Positions 8,552-17,085 are shown, numbered from the stretch's first letter. The stretch is 64,000 nt of DNA from Thermoplasmata archaeon (GCA_021828195.1 JAKASQ010000001.1:596335-660334), one strand, 5' to 3'. The notes: generated by a model not told the origin, from the letters alone. Numbers and translations: made by a program.

Positions 8552-8643
8552 AGCCCGGCCCGAGTACGGCCGCGGGGCCCGGTGGCGGGATACATCGTCC
8601 GACCCGGGCGCGGGCAACGTCCGGCGGGCCTGCGAGGTCGAGC

Positions 8644-9457
8644 GTGGCGCAGAAGCGCAAGACGGTGACCACCGCTGCGGGGATCCCTGTAGCCGACAAC
8701 GAGAACAACCTCACGGCCGGCCCATGGGGCCCTGTGCTGGTGAGCGATCACGAGCTGTTCGAGCGAGTGGCCCACTTCAACCCCGAACGAGTCCCGGAGC
8801 GGGTGGTCCACGCGAAGGGGGCGGCGGCCATGGCACGCTCACGGTCACACGCTCCCTCACGAGGTACGCTCGGGCGGAGCTGGTCCAGAAGGCCGGCAAC
8901 TCCGGCCCCGCGTTCGTGCGCTTCAGCACCGTTGCGGGAGAACAGGGCCCGGCGGATACGGCGCAGGATCCGCGGGGCCTTGCGATGAAGTCCTACACCG
9001 AAGCGGCGAACTGGGACCTCGTGCGAAACAACACCCCGGCCCTCCTCGTTCGCGACCCGCTGAAGTTCCAGGACTCTGTCCATAGCCAGAGACGCCATCC
9101 CGGGACCGGACGACGCGATCCCACGATGAAGGGGGACTTCTGGTCGCTCTCCCCGGAGTCGCTCCACCAGGTGACGATCCTGATGGGCGAACGGGGGATT
9201 CCCGCCACGTCGCGGAACATGAACGGCTATTCCTCCCACACCTACAGCCTGTGGAACGAGAAGGGCGAACGGTTCAGGGTGAAGTGGCACTTCAAGACGA
9301 TGCAGCGCGAGCGCTTGATCGGGACCATCGCACGACCATGGCCACCCCACCGGAGGAGGTCCAGCTGCGGCAGCGCGCTCAGTTCACGCGCGCCGACCCG
9401 GACTACGGCCTCGGTGTGGCTCGCGCCGTGGGCACCGAGAACCCCGCGAAGCGCTAG
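8644..9457 (+). pseudogene. katE: Catalase (heme, clade 3-like), frameshifted and internally deleted
   Basis: Remnant of a monofunctional heme catalase. The first frame reads [18 protein letters not shown]...[16 protein letters not shown], with the distal heme histidine in VVHAKGA. Near 8817-8828, in a G-rich run, the frame shifts by one base and the protein continues in another frame as [62 protein letters not shown] and [23 protein letters not shown]. After KWHFKT the sequence jumps straight to RERLIGTIA, which belongs to the C-terminal catalase-related domain, so the middle (including the proximal heme tyrosine) is missing. A second frameshift near 9330-9350 leads to [21 protein letters not shown]. 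No functional enzyme can result. Confidence 0.88.
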
Positions 9458-9521
9458 ATCCCGGACGTCCGGGGAGCGGAACGAACCGAGGGGGGAAAAA
9501 CCTCCTCGGTTTGATTGCGTC

Positions 9522-9662
9522 GTGGCCGAACCGGACGAGACGCGCCGGATCTCTCGTGCGTTCCTTTATGGGACGTTCGCGGTGGGGGTCATCGTCGCGG
9601 CCCTGATCATTTATCTTGGCTCCAATGGCTACATCGGGACGGGGATCCCGGGGAGCCCGTAG
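9522..9662 (+). CDS. Tiny single-span membrane protein
   Basis: A 46-residue ORF starting GTG: a polar N-terminus ([14 protein letters not shown]) followed by one strong transmembrane segment ([17 protein letters not shown]) and a short glycine-rich end. An A-rich patch (GGGAAAAAC) about 25 bp upstream could serve as a promoter. It is followed 8 nt later by another tiny membrane protein of similar design. I do not recognise the family. The pair might be accessory subunits of a respiratory or transport complex, but nothing nearby identifies a partner. Confidence 0.5.
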   Translation: MAEPDETRRISRAFLYGTFAVGVIVAALIIYLGSNGYIGTGIPGSP

Positions 9663-9670
9663 GGGTGCGG

Positions 9671-9802
9671 ATGGGCGAGACGACCGAACCGGGCCCCGAG
9701 GACGACTACAACCCGAACATGGGTTGGATCGTCGCGGGCCTTATCGTCGCGGCGATCTTCGCGGTGGGCGCGGCCTTCTGGTTCACCTTTCACCCGCTCT
9801 GA
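9671..9802 (+). CDS. Tiny single-span membrane protein
   Basis: A 43-residue ORF with an acidic N-terminus (GETTEPGPEDDYNPNMG) and one transmembrane helix (WIVAGLIVAAIFAVGAAFWF) ending FHPL. It sits 8 nt after the preceding tiny membrane protein, and the shared size and layout suggest a co-expressed pair. The 3' end overlaps the convergent methyltransferase by 13 nt. Family not recognised. Confidence 0.5.
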   Translation: MGETTEPGPEDDYNPNMGWIVAGLIVAAIFAVGAAFWFTFHPL

Positions 9803-10353
9803 GCCGGCGCGGGGCGCCCGGTTCGCTCGGGGATGCGGTAGAGATAGATCCGGTGCTCTCGGTCCACAGCGTCCGGTATCCAACCGATGAGCGGGTGATA
9901 GTGGCTCACGACCCGGCTCCCCGGTGCGAGTTCGCGCTCGAGCCGGGGGCTCAGACGGGTCATCGCCGAGGGCCAGAGGAAGGTCGTGACGACCGTCGCG
10001 CCGGTGAGATCCGTGCGGAAGAGGTTCTCGCGGCGCACCGTGATCCGCCGACGCGCGGGACTCCGCAGGCGTCGGAGGGCCAGGATCCCGGCGCGCAGCG
10101 GATCGATCTCGACCGCCACGACCCGCGCCCCGCGCTCTTCCGCGGCGCGCATCGCGATCGCCCCGGTGCCCGCCCCGAGCTCGTAGACGGTGTCGGTGGG
10201 ACCGATCTCGGCGAGTTCAAGGAGCGCGCCGACCCGCGCCCGGCCGGTGGGCTCGTACCCCGCCCCGAACAGGAAGGAACCTAGGAAGAAGTAGATCACC
10301 GCGCCCGCCCCGATGGCCATGAAGATCGCGGCCCACGACAACGCGTCGGCCAT
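9790..10353 (-). CDS. Membrane-anchored SAM-dependent methyltransferase
   Basis: A 187-residue class I methyltransferase. An N-terminal transmembrane helix (WAAIFMAIGAGAVIYFFLGSFLFG) is followed by the SAM-binding motif VYELGAGTGAIAMRAAE, the acidic VVAVEIDPLRAG at the end of strand 2, and TVVTTFLWPSAM in place of motif IV. Archaea and bacteria have many such small anchored methyltransferases, and the substrate is not known. The start at ATG 10353 places the helix at the N-terminus. It lies 11 nt downstream of meaB on the same strand and may be co-transcribed with it. Confidence 0.85.
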   Translation of the reverse strand: MADALSWAAIFMAIGAGAVIYFFLGSFLFGAGYEPTGRARVGALLELAEIGPTDTVYELGAGTGAIAMRAAEERGARVVAVEIDPLRAGILALRRLRSPARRRITVRRENLFRTDLTGATVVTTFLWPSAMTRLSPRLERELAPGSRVVSHYHPLIGWIPDAVDREHRIYLYRIPERTGRPAPAQSG

Positions 10354-10364
10354 CTCGGCAATCG

Positions 10365-11318
10365 CTAGCGGGGGGGGAAGCGCTCGGCGTACAGCTCGCG
10401 AGCCGCGGTTTCCGGATCGAGCGTGCGCGCGATCACACGGTCGACCAGCCCGTGTAGGGCGGGATCCTCGAGGATCCGTTCTCCGACCCGGTCGCGCACC
10501 CGACCGGCGATCTCCTTCGCGAGCCGGCGGCGCTCCTCCTCGCTCCGGCGGCCGCCCGCATCGAGGAAGGCTTCGTGGGCGGCGATCGCCTCCCAGAGCC
10601 GGTCGATCCCGCAAGGCGGCGAGGTCGACGTCGCGACGATGCGGGCGGTCCACCCGTTCCGGGGTCGGCCGGTTCCGGCGAGGTCGGTAAGGTGCTTCTC
10701 GGCCCGCTCCGCTCCAGGAAGATCGGACTTGTTCACGCAGAAGACGTCCGCGATCTCGAAGAGGCCGGCCTTCAACGTCTGAACCTCGTCGCCCAGGTGC
10801 GGGACGAGGACGACCACGCTCGTGGTCGCGACGTCCCGGATCTCCACGTCGACTTGGCCGCTTCCGACCGTCTCCACGAGGACGATATCGAAGCCCGCTG
10901 CTTCGAGAAGGCGCACGCTCGCCCGGGTCGCGATCGCGACCCCACCGGCATGTCCGCGGCTCGCCATCGAACGGATGAAGACTCCGGAATCCTCCGGTGC
11001 GCGGTCAAGACGGATCCGATCGCCCAGGACCGATCCGCCCGAGAACGGGCTCGAGGGGTCGACCGCGAGCACCGCCACCGTCCGGCCGAGGCCCCGGAGA
11101 TGCGCGATGAGCTCGTTGATCACCGAGGATTTTCCCACGCCGAGCGGGCCAGTGATGCCGATGATCTGGGCGTGGCCGGTGAACGGATAGAGCGCGCGCA
11201 GCGCCGGTTCGGCGTTGCGGTCGCCGTTCTCCACGGCCGTGATCAGCCGCGCGAGCGCCCGACGGTCCCCGCGGCGAACGGCCTGGGCCGCGTTCGGAAG
11301 CCGTGCCGTGCCTTTCAT
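10365..11318 (-). CDS. meaB: MeaB/ArgK-type GTPase, methylmalonyl-CoA mutase chaperone
   Basis: G3E-family GTPase that loads and protects adenosylcobalamin in methylmalonyl-CoA mutase. The 317 residues include the Walker A motif [28 protein letters not shown], the metal-binding [13 protein letters not shown] and the NKSD base-recognition motif. These are the conserved G1 to G4 elements of MeaB. It overlaps the B12-binding mutase subunit by 4 nt (ATGA), which firmly ties it to mutase rather than to another metalloenzyme. Confidence 0.95.
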   Translation of the reverse strand: MKGTARLPNAAQAVRRGDRRALARLITAVENGDRNAEPALRALYPFTGHAQIIGITGPLGVGKSSVINELIAHLRGLGRTVAVLAVDPSSPFSGGSVLGDRIRLDRAPEDSGVFIRSMASRGHAGGVAIATRASVRLLEAAGFDIVLVETVGSGQVDVEIRDVATTSVVVLVPHLGDEVQTLKAGLFEIADVFCVNKSDLPGAERAEKHLTDLAGTGRPRNGWTARIVATSTSPPCGIDRLWEAIAAHEAFLDAGGRRSEEERRRLAKEIAGRVRDRVGERILEDPALHGLVDRVIARTLDPETAARELYAERFPPR

Positions 11319-11731
11319 GTCGAACGGCCGGCGAGGGTACGTGCCGTCGTCACGATCTCCTCCAGCGACGCACCGGGCCCGAAGATCGCCCGGACTCCGA
11401 GCTTCTTCAGCCGGCGGGCGTCCTCGTCGGGAATGATCCCCCCGGCAAACACGGGAATGTCGCTGGCCCTCTCTCTCTTCAGCAGCTGGACGATCCGAGG
11501 GATGAGGGCCATGTGCGCCCCGGACAGGATCGAGACGCCGACCAGATCGACATCCTCCTCGATCGCAGCCTGAACGATCGCCTCCGGGGTTTGTCGGAGC
11601 CCGGCGTAGATCACTTCCATGCCAGCGTCCCGCAGGGCCCGGGCGACGATCTTAGCCCCTCGGTCGTGCCCGTCCAACCCGGGCTTGGCGATCAGGACCC
11701 GGATCGGAGGCTGCTTCACCTGACGGACCAT
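11315..11731 (-). CDS. mcmA2: Methylmalonyl-CoA mutase, B12-binding subunit
   Basis: Small subunit (138 residues) that binds adenosylcobalamin; with the large catalytic subunit encoded at 38.1-39.8 kb it interconverts methylmalonyl-CoA and succinyl-CoA. It has the complete B12 motif: [10 protein letters not shown] (the D-x-H-x-x-G lower-ligand histidine), SILSGAH, and AGGIIP for the nucleotide tail. Separate large and small subunits are usual in archaea. The start at ATG 11731 fits the family N-terminus ([16 protein letters not shown]) and a TATA about 36 bp upstream. It heads an operon with meaB. Confidence 0.95.
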   Translation of the reverse strand: MVRQVKQPPIRVLIAKPGLDGHDRGAKIVARALRDAGMEVIYAGLRQTPEAIVQAAIEEDVDLVGVSILSGAHMALIPRIVQLLKRERASDIPVFAGGIIPDEDARRLKKLGVRAIFGPGASLEEIVTTARTLAGRST

Positions 11732-11762
11732 GCGCTCGCCTCCCTCGCGTGGGAGAGCCCCC

Positions 11763-11772
11763 CCATAAAAAG
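11763..11772 (-). promoter_or_regulatory. TATA box for mcmA2-meaB
   Basis: CTTTTTATGG on the minus strand, centred about 36 bp before the mutase small-subunit ATG. It stands out in a GC-rich spacer. Confidence 0.55.
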
Positions 11773-11799
11773 GGCTTGCCGCCACCACGTCGGGCAGGT

Positions 11800-12717
11800 T
11801 CAGAGTAGGACGGCCAGATCGAGGAGGACGTTGCCGAGGAGAAGGGCGAGCCCGGCGCCGAGCGCGAAGAACAGGACGAGCGGGATCTGCGGGGTGACCC
11901 ACACCCGTGCGATTCCCTGCCCGCGGAGCTCCGCGGCCTGCTCGACCCGCAACTGGTGATCTTCGGCCGCGGTGTCGAGCTCCATCGGGGGTGCCCTCGC
12001 CCCGAGCTTCGGCTCGTGCAACCAAACGAAGCGTAGGGAGAGCTCGTCGGTTGCGATCGACGTCCCGAGGAAGCCTCTAGCGAAGGAGAACTCCCCGTGA
12101 CGCGCGTTGCGGATCGCGAGCCATATCGGAACGGCGAGCGCGAGCACCGCCCCATTGACGAGGGCGGTCAGCGCGAACGGAGTCACTTGCAACAGGGCGG
12201 TCAGGGTCGTCGTCTGCGCGAGAGGAGGGGTCGACCAGAGCGGGAGGAGCACCGCGATCGTGATCACCGCCTTCGCATCCGCACCTCCATACAGGATGCG
12301 CCCCTCGAAAAGACCCCGCGCCAGCAGTACGGCCGCATACACGGCGACCGCAGCGACCGGTACGCCGTTCGCGTCGAGTCCGTACGCCCACCCCGCGGCG
12401 AGCAAGACGACGCCGGTACCCACGTACAGGGACACCTCGAACAACTCCGGCCATCGGTTTGAGTCACCACTCCATCGCTCATCCCATGGGAAGAGATGCT
12501 GGAGGGCGAACCCCGCCACGAGCAGCCACAGGAGGACGGGACCGAGCCCTGAGCCCGCCACGAGGCTCGCCCCGATCGCGGCGCCGATAAGTCCGACGAT
12601 CTGCCAAAGCCGATCCGGCACCTCTCGCGACCGGGCGTCCCAGCCCGCCGCGAGTCCGAGACCGATCACGAGGGCGAGGATCTCTAGGCCCACGAGAATG
12701 CTCGACGTGTCCGTCAC
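11800..12717 (-). CDS. Prepilin/preflagellin peptidase (A24, FlaK/PibD family)
   Basis: Integral membrane aspartic protease that cleaves class III signal peptides of archaeal pilins and archaellins. The 305-residue protein shows several hydrophobic helices, the first catalytic aspartate in [11 protein letters not shown] after helix 1, and the second in the GxGD-type motif [11 protein letters not shown]. The C-terminal domain is long, including a charged region around residues 225-275 and a final hydrophobic segment. No archaellum or pilus operon is in the window. The gene is divergent from an exported protein with a pilin-like N-terminus. Confidence 0.88.
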   Translation of the reverse strand: MTDTSSILVGLEILALVIGLGLAAGWDARSREVPDRLWQIVGLIGAAIGASLVAGSGLGPVLLWLLVAGFALQHLFPWDERWSGDSNRWPELFEVSLYVGTGVVLLAAGWAYGLDANGVPVAAVAVYAAVLLARGLFEGRILYGGADAKAVITIAVLLPLWSTPPLAQTTTLTALLQVTPFALTALVNGAVLALAVPIWLAIRNARHGEFSFARGFLGTSIATDELSLRFVWLHEPKLGARAPPMELDTAAEDHQLRVEQAAELRGQGIARVWVTPQIPLVLFFALGAGLALLLGNVLLDLAVLL

Positions 12718-12753
12718 CTCATCCCCTACCGTTCCCGACCTGGGACCCGGCTC

Positions 12754-12760
12754 TTAAACC
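12754..12760 (-). promoter_or_regulatory. Probable TATA for the prepilin peptidase gene
   Basis: TTTAAG on the minus strand about 39 bp before ATG 12717, in the divergent spacer. Confidence 0.45.
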
Positions 12761-12795
12761 GAGGGACGCGCCGGCAACTCGCGCGTGCCGTTCCC

Positions 12796-12804
12796 CTTTT
12801 ATCG
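12796..12804 (+). promoter_or_regulatory. TATA box for the anchored exported protein
   Basis: CTTTTATCG centred about 33 bp before ATG 12833. It excludes the longer in-frame start at 12785, which would lie upstream of the promoter. Confidence 0.55.
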
Positions 12805-12832
12805 TGATTCCCGTAGCTCTCGTCGAGCTCCC

Positions 12833-13690
12833 ATGTCCGGACCCCCGCTCGCGACTCCCCCGCCGGCCTCCGGGACTCCCGGCATGGATGCGTTCGGTCC
12901 CCCGGCCCCGCGTCCCGGCCGGTCGCGCCGCCGCGCGCGGCAGGCTGCCGTCGGGGCGATGGTGATCGTCGCGATGCTGATCGTCGGGGGGTTGTTCTGG
13001 CTCGGGGTCTTCTCTCCCGGGACCAGCCCCGGCACCTCGACGAGCCCCCCGTACTCCTCCGCGCTCGGAGCGGCGTCCTCGACCGCCCAGGGAGCCTCCG
13101 GGGGACCCTGGACGATCGTGGCCGGAGTGGGGATCGCCCTCCCCTCCAACGTAACGGAGTCGGCGGCCAATATCTCGAGCCAGTTCGCCACCTCGGGATG
13201 CCTCTTTGCCTGGCAGGGAACTCCTCCGACCTCGGTCACGTTCCCCGCGACCCCGACCCCCGCGGCTCCGGGGAGCGCGGGAGCCTGGGCTTTCATCTCC
13301 ACCAATCCGTTGCTCACCGCGCTCGTGACCTTGGTGGCCGACTCGATCGCGACCAACCTGTTCACGATCTCCGGATCGTGCGCGGCGGACTTTGCGCTTC
13401 TGAGTTCCCTCCCAGGAAACGTCGTGGATTCGCCGGCCGCGGCGGCCTCGGCCAATGCGGCCGGAGGCACTGCGTTCCTCATCGCCCATCCCGGCGCTGA
13501 GCGGGTGTACGCGATCGCCGCCGCCGGGTCGCTCGCCTTCTGGGTCGTGACGTACTCTACCTGTCCCTTGAGCTCGAACACCCCGACCACCGGCCTGCAA
13601 TTCAACGTGACCGAGTACGCGTCCACGGGAACCCCGGTCATGCCCGGTAGCACCGGGACGGTCACCTGCTCGCCCGGGCCGATCCCGTAG
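12833..13690 (+). CDS. Membrane-anchored exported protein, Ser/Thr/Ala/Pro-rich
   Basis: A 285-residue protein with a proline-rich cytoplasmic N-terminus, a basic patch (RPGRSRRRARQ) and one transmembrane helix (AVGAMVIVAMLIVGGLFWLGVF, about residues 54-75). An extracytoplasmic region rich in Ser, Thr, Gly, Ala and Pro follows, with several Cys residues that could form disulfides. I do not recognise the family. The basic patch followed by a hydrophobic core resembles a type IV pilin N-terminus, and the gene is divergent from prepilin peptidase, so it could be a pilin-like substrate. The alternative is an ordinary signal-anchored surface protein. Confidence 0.72.
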   Translation: MSGPPLATPPPASGTPGMDAFGPPAPRPGRSRRRARQAAVGAMVIVAMLIVGGLFWLGVFSPGTSPGTSTSPPYSSALGAASSTAQGASGGPWTIVAGVGIALPSNVTESAANISSQFATSGCLFAWQGTPPTSVTFPATPTPAAPGSAGAWAFISTNPLLTALVTLVADSIATNLFTISGSCAADFALLSSLPGNVVDSPAAAASANAAGGTAFLIAHPGAERVYAIAAAGSLAFWVVTYSTCPLSSNTPTTGLQFNVTEYASTGTPVMPGSTGTVTCSPGPIP

Positions 13691-13710
13691 ACCTCTCTCC
13701 GCCGGCAAGC

Positions 13711-13718
13711 TATTTAAA
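13711..13718 (+). promoter_or_regulatory. TATA box for the eS6-eIF2G-Trm112 operon
   Basis: TATTTAAA about 41 bp before the eS6 ATG. It is one of the best TATA matches in the window. Confidence 0.65.
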
Positions 13719-13754
13719 GCACCTCCAGTTGGCGCGCGCACTTCGCGGTCGTTC

Positions 13755-14147
13755 ATGGTCGAGTACAAGGTCGTCGTCTCTGAGGGGGGCACATCGTACG
13801 CCCGTACGGTGGCCGATCCGCAGTCCGCCGGTTTCCTCGGGAAGCGCATCGGGGAGACGGTCGGAGGAGAGCTGGTGGGGGCTCCGGGATACGCCTTCCG
13901 TCTCACCGGAGGGACCGATCGCAGCGGTTTCGCACTCCGCTCGGATGTGCCCGGGGGCCGACAGTTGCGCCTGTACGTCGGTAACGGATTCGGCTTCGAA
14001 GCGCCGCGGCACGGGATGCACCGCCGGCGCACGTTCCGCGGGAACACGATCAGCGAGGAGACGGTCCAGGTCAACCTCGTGGTCGAGCAGAAGGGGCCGA
14101 AGCCGCTCTCGGAACTGTTCGTTCCGGTGGCGGCCCCGACGTCATGA
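13755..14147 (+). CDS. rps6e: 30S ribosomal protein S6e (eS6)
   Basis: Archaeal/eukaryotic-type small-subunit ribosomal protein, 130 residues. It has the typical FLGKRIGETVGGELV segment, the GTDRSGFALRSDVPGG stretch and the RHGMHRRRTFRGNTIS basic motif that contacts 16S rRNA. Archaeal eS6 lacks the long eukaryotic C-terminal extension, as here. It overlaps eIF2-gamma by 4 nt (ATGA), a common archaeal pairing. Confidence 0.95.
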   Translation: MVEYKVVVSEGGTSYARTVADPQSAGFLGKRIGETVGGELVGAPGYAFRLTGGTDRSGFALRSDVPGGRQLRLYVGNGFGFEAPRHGMHRRRTFRGNTISEETVQVNLVVEQKGPKPLSELFVPVAAPTS

Positions 14148-15379
14148 AGGTACCTCGACAACCCGAAGTCAACATCGGTCTGGTCGGCCACGTTGACCAC
14201 GGGAAGACCACGCTCACCCAGACGCTCACGGGGGAGTGGACCGATCGCCACTCCGAGGAGCTCAAACGTGGGATTTCCATCAAGCTCGGCTACGCGGACG
14301 CCGCATTCTATCGATGCCCGAACTGCCCCCCACCCGCGGGGTTCTCCGTAACCCCCGTCTGCACGACGTGCGGTGGCGAGGCGAAGTTCTTGCGGGCGGT
14401 CTCCTTCGTGGACGCCCCGGGCCACGAGACTCTGATGGCGACGATGCTGTCCGGAGCCGCACTGATGGACGGGGCGCTCCTCCTCGTAGCGGCGAACGAG
14501 CCAGTGCCCCAGCCCCAGACGCGCGAGCATCTCTACGCCCTCGACATCATTGGCGTGCACAAGGTGGTCGTGGTCCAGAACAAGATCGATCTCCTTTCGT
14601 CGGAGAAGGCCCTCGAGAACTACCAGCAGATCCGCCAGTTCCTGGAGGGAACCCCGCTCGCCTCCGCGCCCGTGGTTCCGATCAGCGCGAACCACAAGGT
14701 CAACATCGATGCCCTGATCGCCACGATCGAGGAGACGATCCCGACCCCTCCCCGTGACCTCTCCAAGCCTCCGTTGATGTACGTGGCACGTTCCTTCGAC
14801 GTGAACCGGCCCGGCACGCTCCCGAAGGACCTCCGCGGCGGGATCCTCGGCGGATCGCTCGTGCAGGGACACCTGAAGGTCGGAGAGGACATCGAGATCC
14901 GGCCGGGGTTTTCGAGCGCCCCCGGGGTCTCGACCGAATCGCTCCACACCCGGATCACTTCGCTCATCTCCGGCGGGCAGGAGTGGGACGAACTGCGCCC
15001 CGGAGGGCTCGCGGCCATCGGAACGACCCTCGACCCCTCGCTGACGAAGGGGGACGGGCTCACCGGCCGCCTCGTGGGTGCGGCGGGCACGCTGCCTCCC
15101 GTCAGCCAGAAGATCCGCCTGAAGGCCACCCTGCTCGACCGGGTCCTTGGCGCGGAGCGGGAGACGAAGGTCGAGAAGATCCGGACCAACGAGACCCTCG
15201 CGGTGACCGTCGGCACCACCATGGCCGCGGGGAAGGTCACGAGCGCCCGCGGGGACGAGGTCGAACTGAGCCTCGGCCGTGCCGTCACGGTCTTCCCGCA
15301 GAGCCGCGTCGCCATTTCGCGACGGATCAGCGCCTGGCGCCTGATCGGCTACGGGATCGTGGAGGGACCGGCGAAATGA
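14144..15379 (+). CDS. eif2g: Translation initiation factor 2 subunit gamma
   Basis: GTPase subunit of aIF2 that delivers initiator Met-tRNA to the small ribosomal subunit. The 411 residues include G1 GHVDHGKTT (15-23), the switch region RGISIKLGYADA, G3 DAPGHE, G4 NKID and the zinc knuckle C-P-N-C ... C-T-T-C inserted in the G domain, a hallmark of a/eIF2-gamma. Domains II and III follow (VARSFDVNRPG, GGILGGSLVQGHLKVGEDIE). It overlaps the eS6 and Trm112-like genes by 4 nt each, so all three form one translationally coupled operon. Confidence 0.96.
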   Translation: MKVPRQPEVNIGLVGHVDHGKTTLTQTLTGEWTDRHSEELKRGISIKLGYADAAFYRCPNCPPPAGFSVTPVCTTCGGEAKFLRAVSFVDAPGHETLMATMLSGAALMDGALLLVAANEPVPQPQTREHLYALDIIGVHKVVVVQNKIDLLSSEKALENYQQIRQFLEGTPLASAPVVPISANHKVNIDALIATIEETIPTPPRDLSKPPLMYVARSFDVNRPGTLPKDLRGGILGGSLVQGHLKVGEDIEIRPGFSSAPGVSTESLHTRITSLISGGQEWDELRPGGLAAIGTTLDPSLTKGDGLTGRLVGAAGTLPPVSQKIRLKATLLDRVLGAERETKVEKIRTNETLAVTVGTTMAAGKVTSARGDEVELSLGRAVTVFPQSRVAISRRISAWRLIGYGIVEGPAK

Positions 15380-15558
15380 AGGCGGACCTGATGCAGATCC
15401 TCTGCTGCCCGGTGTGCCGGGGAGAGCTCACCCTGACCTCGCGTCGGACCGAGGGGATCGAGATCATCGACGGCACGCTGACCTGCCCGAAGTGCCGCAT
15501 CGATTACCCCATCGAAGACGGGATCCCCGACCTGTTGCCTCCTGAAGACCGGGAGTGA
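15376..15558 (+). CDS. Trm112-like zinc-ribbon protein
   Basis: A 60-residue protein with LMQILCCPVCRGELTL, LTCPKCRIDYPIEDGIPDLLP: two CxxC pairs and the characteristic Y-P-I-x-D-G-I-P ending of Trm112/YcaR proteins. Trm112 is a small activator that stabilises several SAM-dependent methyltransferases acting on tRNA, rRNA and release factor. It is encoded with eIF2-gamma through an ATGA overlap, consistent with a translation-related role. Candidate partner methyltransferases occur elsewhere in the window, but no specific partner can be assigned. Confidence 0.88.
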   Translation: MKADLMQILCCPVCRGELTLTSRRTEGIEIIDGTLTCPKCRIDYPIEDGIPDLLPPEDRE

Positions 15559-15671
15559 ACCGTCCTCTCGGGACCCCATCCAACGGTGCGCCGAGCTCCG
15601 GGATTCGGCTCATCATCTATCGAGAACCGCTTCCCGCCACGTCGGCCGCGGGGTTCCGTTCGAAACGAAGG

Positions 15672-15679
15672 GTTATGGG
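15672..15679 (+). promoter_or_regulatory. Probable TATA for the signal peptidase gene
   Basis: GTTATGGG centred 25 bp before ATG 15701, consistent with a leaderless transcript. Confidence 0.45.
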
Positions 15680-15700
15680 CGGCGTGGCCGAGCCAGAGCG

Positions 15701-17011
15701 ATGGCCCGGATCCCCGCTTCGTCCGACCTCGACGAGGACGACCTGACGATCGACGACGAAGAGGAGGAGCCGAAGCGATCGCCCCGGCATCCGAAGTCCT
15801 CCCGTCCGACCAACGTCCGTCGGACGAGGCCACGGCCCATCCGGGGGTGGAAGGCGTCCGGGGCGAGGATCGAGCCCCCCACTGACCGCGAGGCGGAGGG
15901 GTACTATCGCACGGGAAGACGGGGCAAGCCCTCCCCGACATGGCGGGCGCGGGATTCGCTGTACTTCGCGCCCCTGGTCGCCCTCGCGATCATCATCATC
16001 CTCCTTGTCGGCGTGTACGGCTACACCCAGAACTGGCCTCCGGTGTACGTCGTCGAATCGAGCAGCATGCAGCACGGAGGGTCCGACCAGGTCGGGCTGA
16101 TCAACGCGGGCGATCTCGTGCTCGCCCAGAAGATCCCCGTGTCCCAGGTCGTCACCTATATGGTAGGGATGGGGCGGGGGTACTCGACGTACGGCGGGTA
16201 TGGGGACGTCATCCTCTACTCTCCCAACGGTCAAGGCGGCACGCCCATCGTCCATCGTCCGCTCGTCTATCTCGATTGGAACGCGACGAGCGCGAGGTTC
16301 TCCATCCCGGAGCTCCAGGGGCTCGCGTGCGGCTCGAATCCCAACGCGAGCTGGTCCACCTCGGGAACCCTGGGGGGCTGCGCTTGGAACGATCTTCCGA
16401 ACGGTACCGTGCTCAACCTCTACCGGATCGGGTGGCGGTCCGCCACCGTCAGCGTGACCCTCGGTTCTGCGACCTCCGGGGCCCACTCCGGCTTCCTGAC
16501 GATGGGGGACAACAACTTCGACTGCTCCGCCTCCCTGTGCCGGGGACAGCCCGACCAAGGCCCGGCCGCGATCAGCCAGATCGTCGAGCCCGGTTGGGTG
16601 ATCGGCGTCGCGCGCGGCATGCTCCCTTGGGTCGGATCCGTCAAGTTGCTGATCGATGGGAACGCGGGATCGGTCCCGGCACAATCGTGGCAGTTCCTGG
16701 GGATCACGATCGCCGTGCTGGTCGGGGCCGCCTTCGCTCTCCACTACGCCGGGCGCTACGTCCGCCCGATGGACCCGCGGCGCGCGGTCGAACAGGAGGC
16801 CCGAGAGGAGGAGGCGGAGGAAGAGGAGTCCGAGGACCGGGGGAAACACTTCTGGAGCCGTCTGTCGTTCCGACGTCCGAACGAGGACGATGAGGAGGAC
16901 ATCGATCGTCCCGCTCCCCGACGCAAGCTGAGGGGAGGCGGACGGCCGAAACCGACCGTCCGGCGTCCACCAAAGACGCGCACGGCCAAGCAGAAGGACG
17001 ACCGATTGTAG
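15701..17011 (+). CDS. sec11: Signal peptidase I, archaeal Sec11 type (S26B)
   Basis: Membrane protease that removes signal peptides from exported proteins. The 436-residue protein is long for the family. It has an acidic/basic cytoplasmic N-terminus (about 85 residues), transmembrane helix 1 (LYFAPLVALAIIIILLVGVYG), the catalytic serine in VVESSSMQHG (S122 before Met), the catalytic histidine in PIVHRPL and the GFLTMGDNN motif. A second hydrophobic segment (ITIAVLVGAAFALHYAG) is followed by a highly charged tail with an E/D-rich stretch and a Lys/Arg-rich end. The Ser-His pair is the signature of the ER/archaeal branch. The charged tails are unusual and probably face the cytoplasm. Confidence 0.93.
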   Translation: MARIPASSDLDEDDLTIDDEEEEPKRSPRHPKSSRPTNVRRTRPRPIRGWKASGARIEPPTDREAEGYYRTGRRGKPSPTWRARDSLYFAPLVALAIIIILLVGVYGYTQNWPPVYVVESSSMQHGGSDQVGLINAGDLVLAQKIPVSQVVTYMVGMGRGYSTYGGYGDVILYSPNGQGGTPIVHRPLVYLDWNATSARFSIPELQGLACGSNPNASWSTSGTLGGCAWNDLPNGTVLNLYRIGWRSATVSVTLGSATSGAHSGFLTMGDNNFDCSASLCRGQPDQGPAAISQIVEPGWVIGVARGMLPWVGSVKLLIDGNAGSVPAQSWQFLGITIAVLVGAAFALHYAGRYVRPMDPRRAVEQEAREEEAEEEESEDRGKHFWSRLSFRRPNEDDEEDIDRPAPRRKLRGGGRPKPTVRRPPKTRTAKQKDDRL

Positions 17012-17085
17012 AGCCCGGGCCCGAGCAGCCGCCGCCAAACCCTTTTGTCCCGGTCCCGGTCTCCGCCGGACGGGATCGAGTGGGG

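Noticed and set aside
12719-14947. 742-residue minus-strand ORF opposite eS6 and eIF2-gamma
   Set aside because: Antisense to well-supported genes; composition is Arg/Gly-rich with no domain, typical of high-GC shadow frames.
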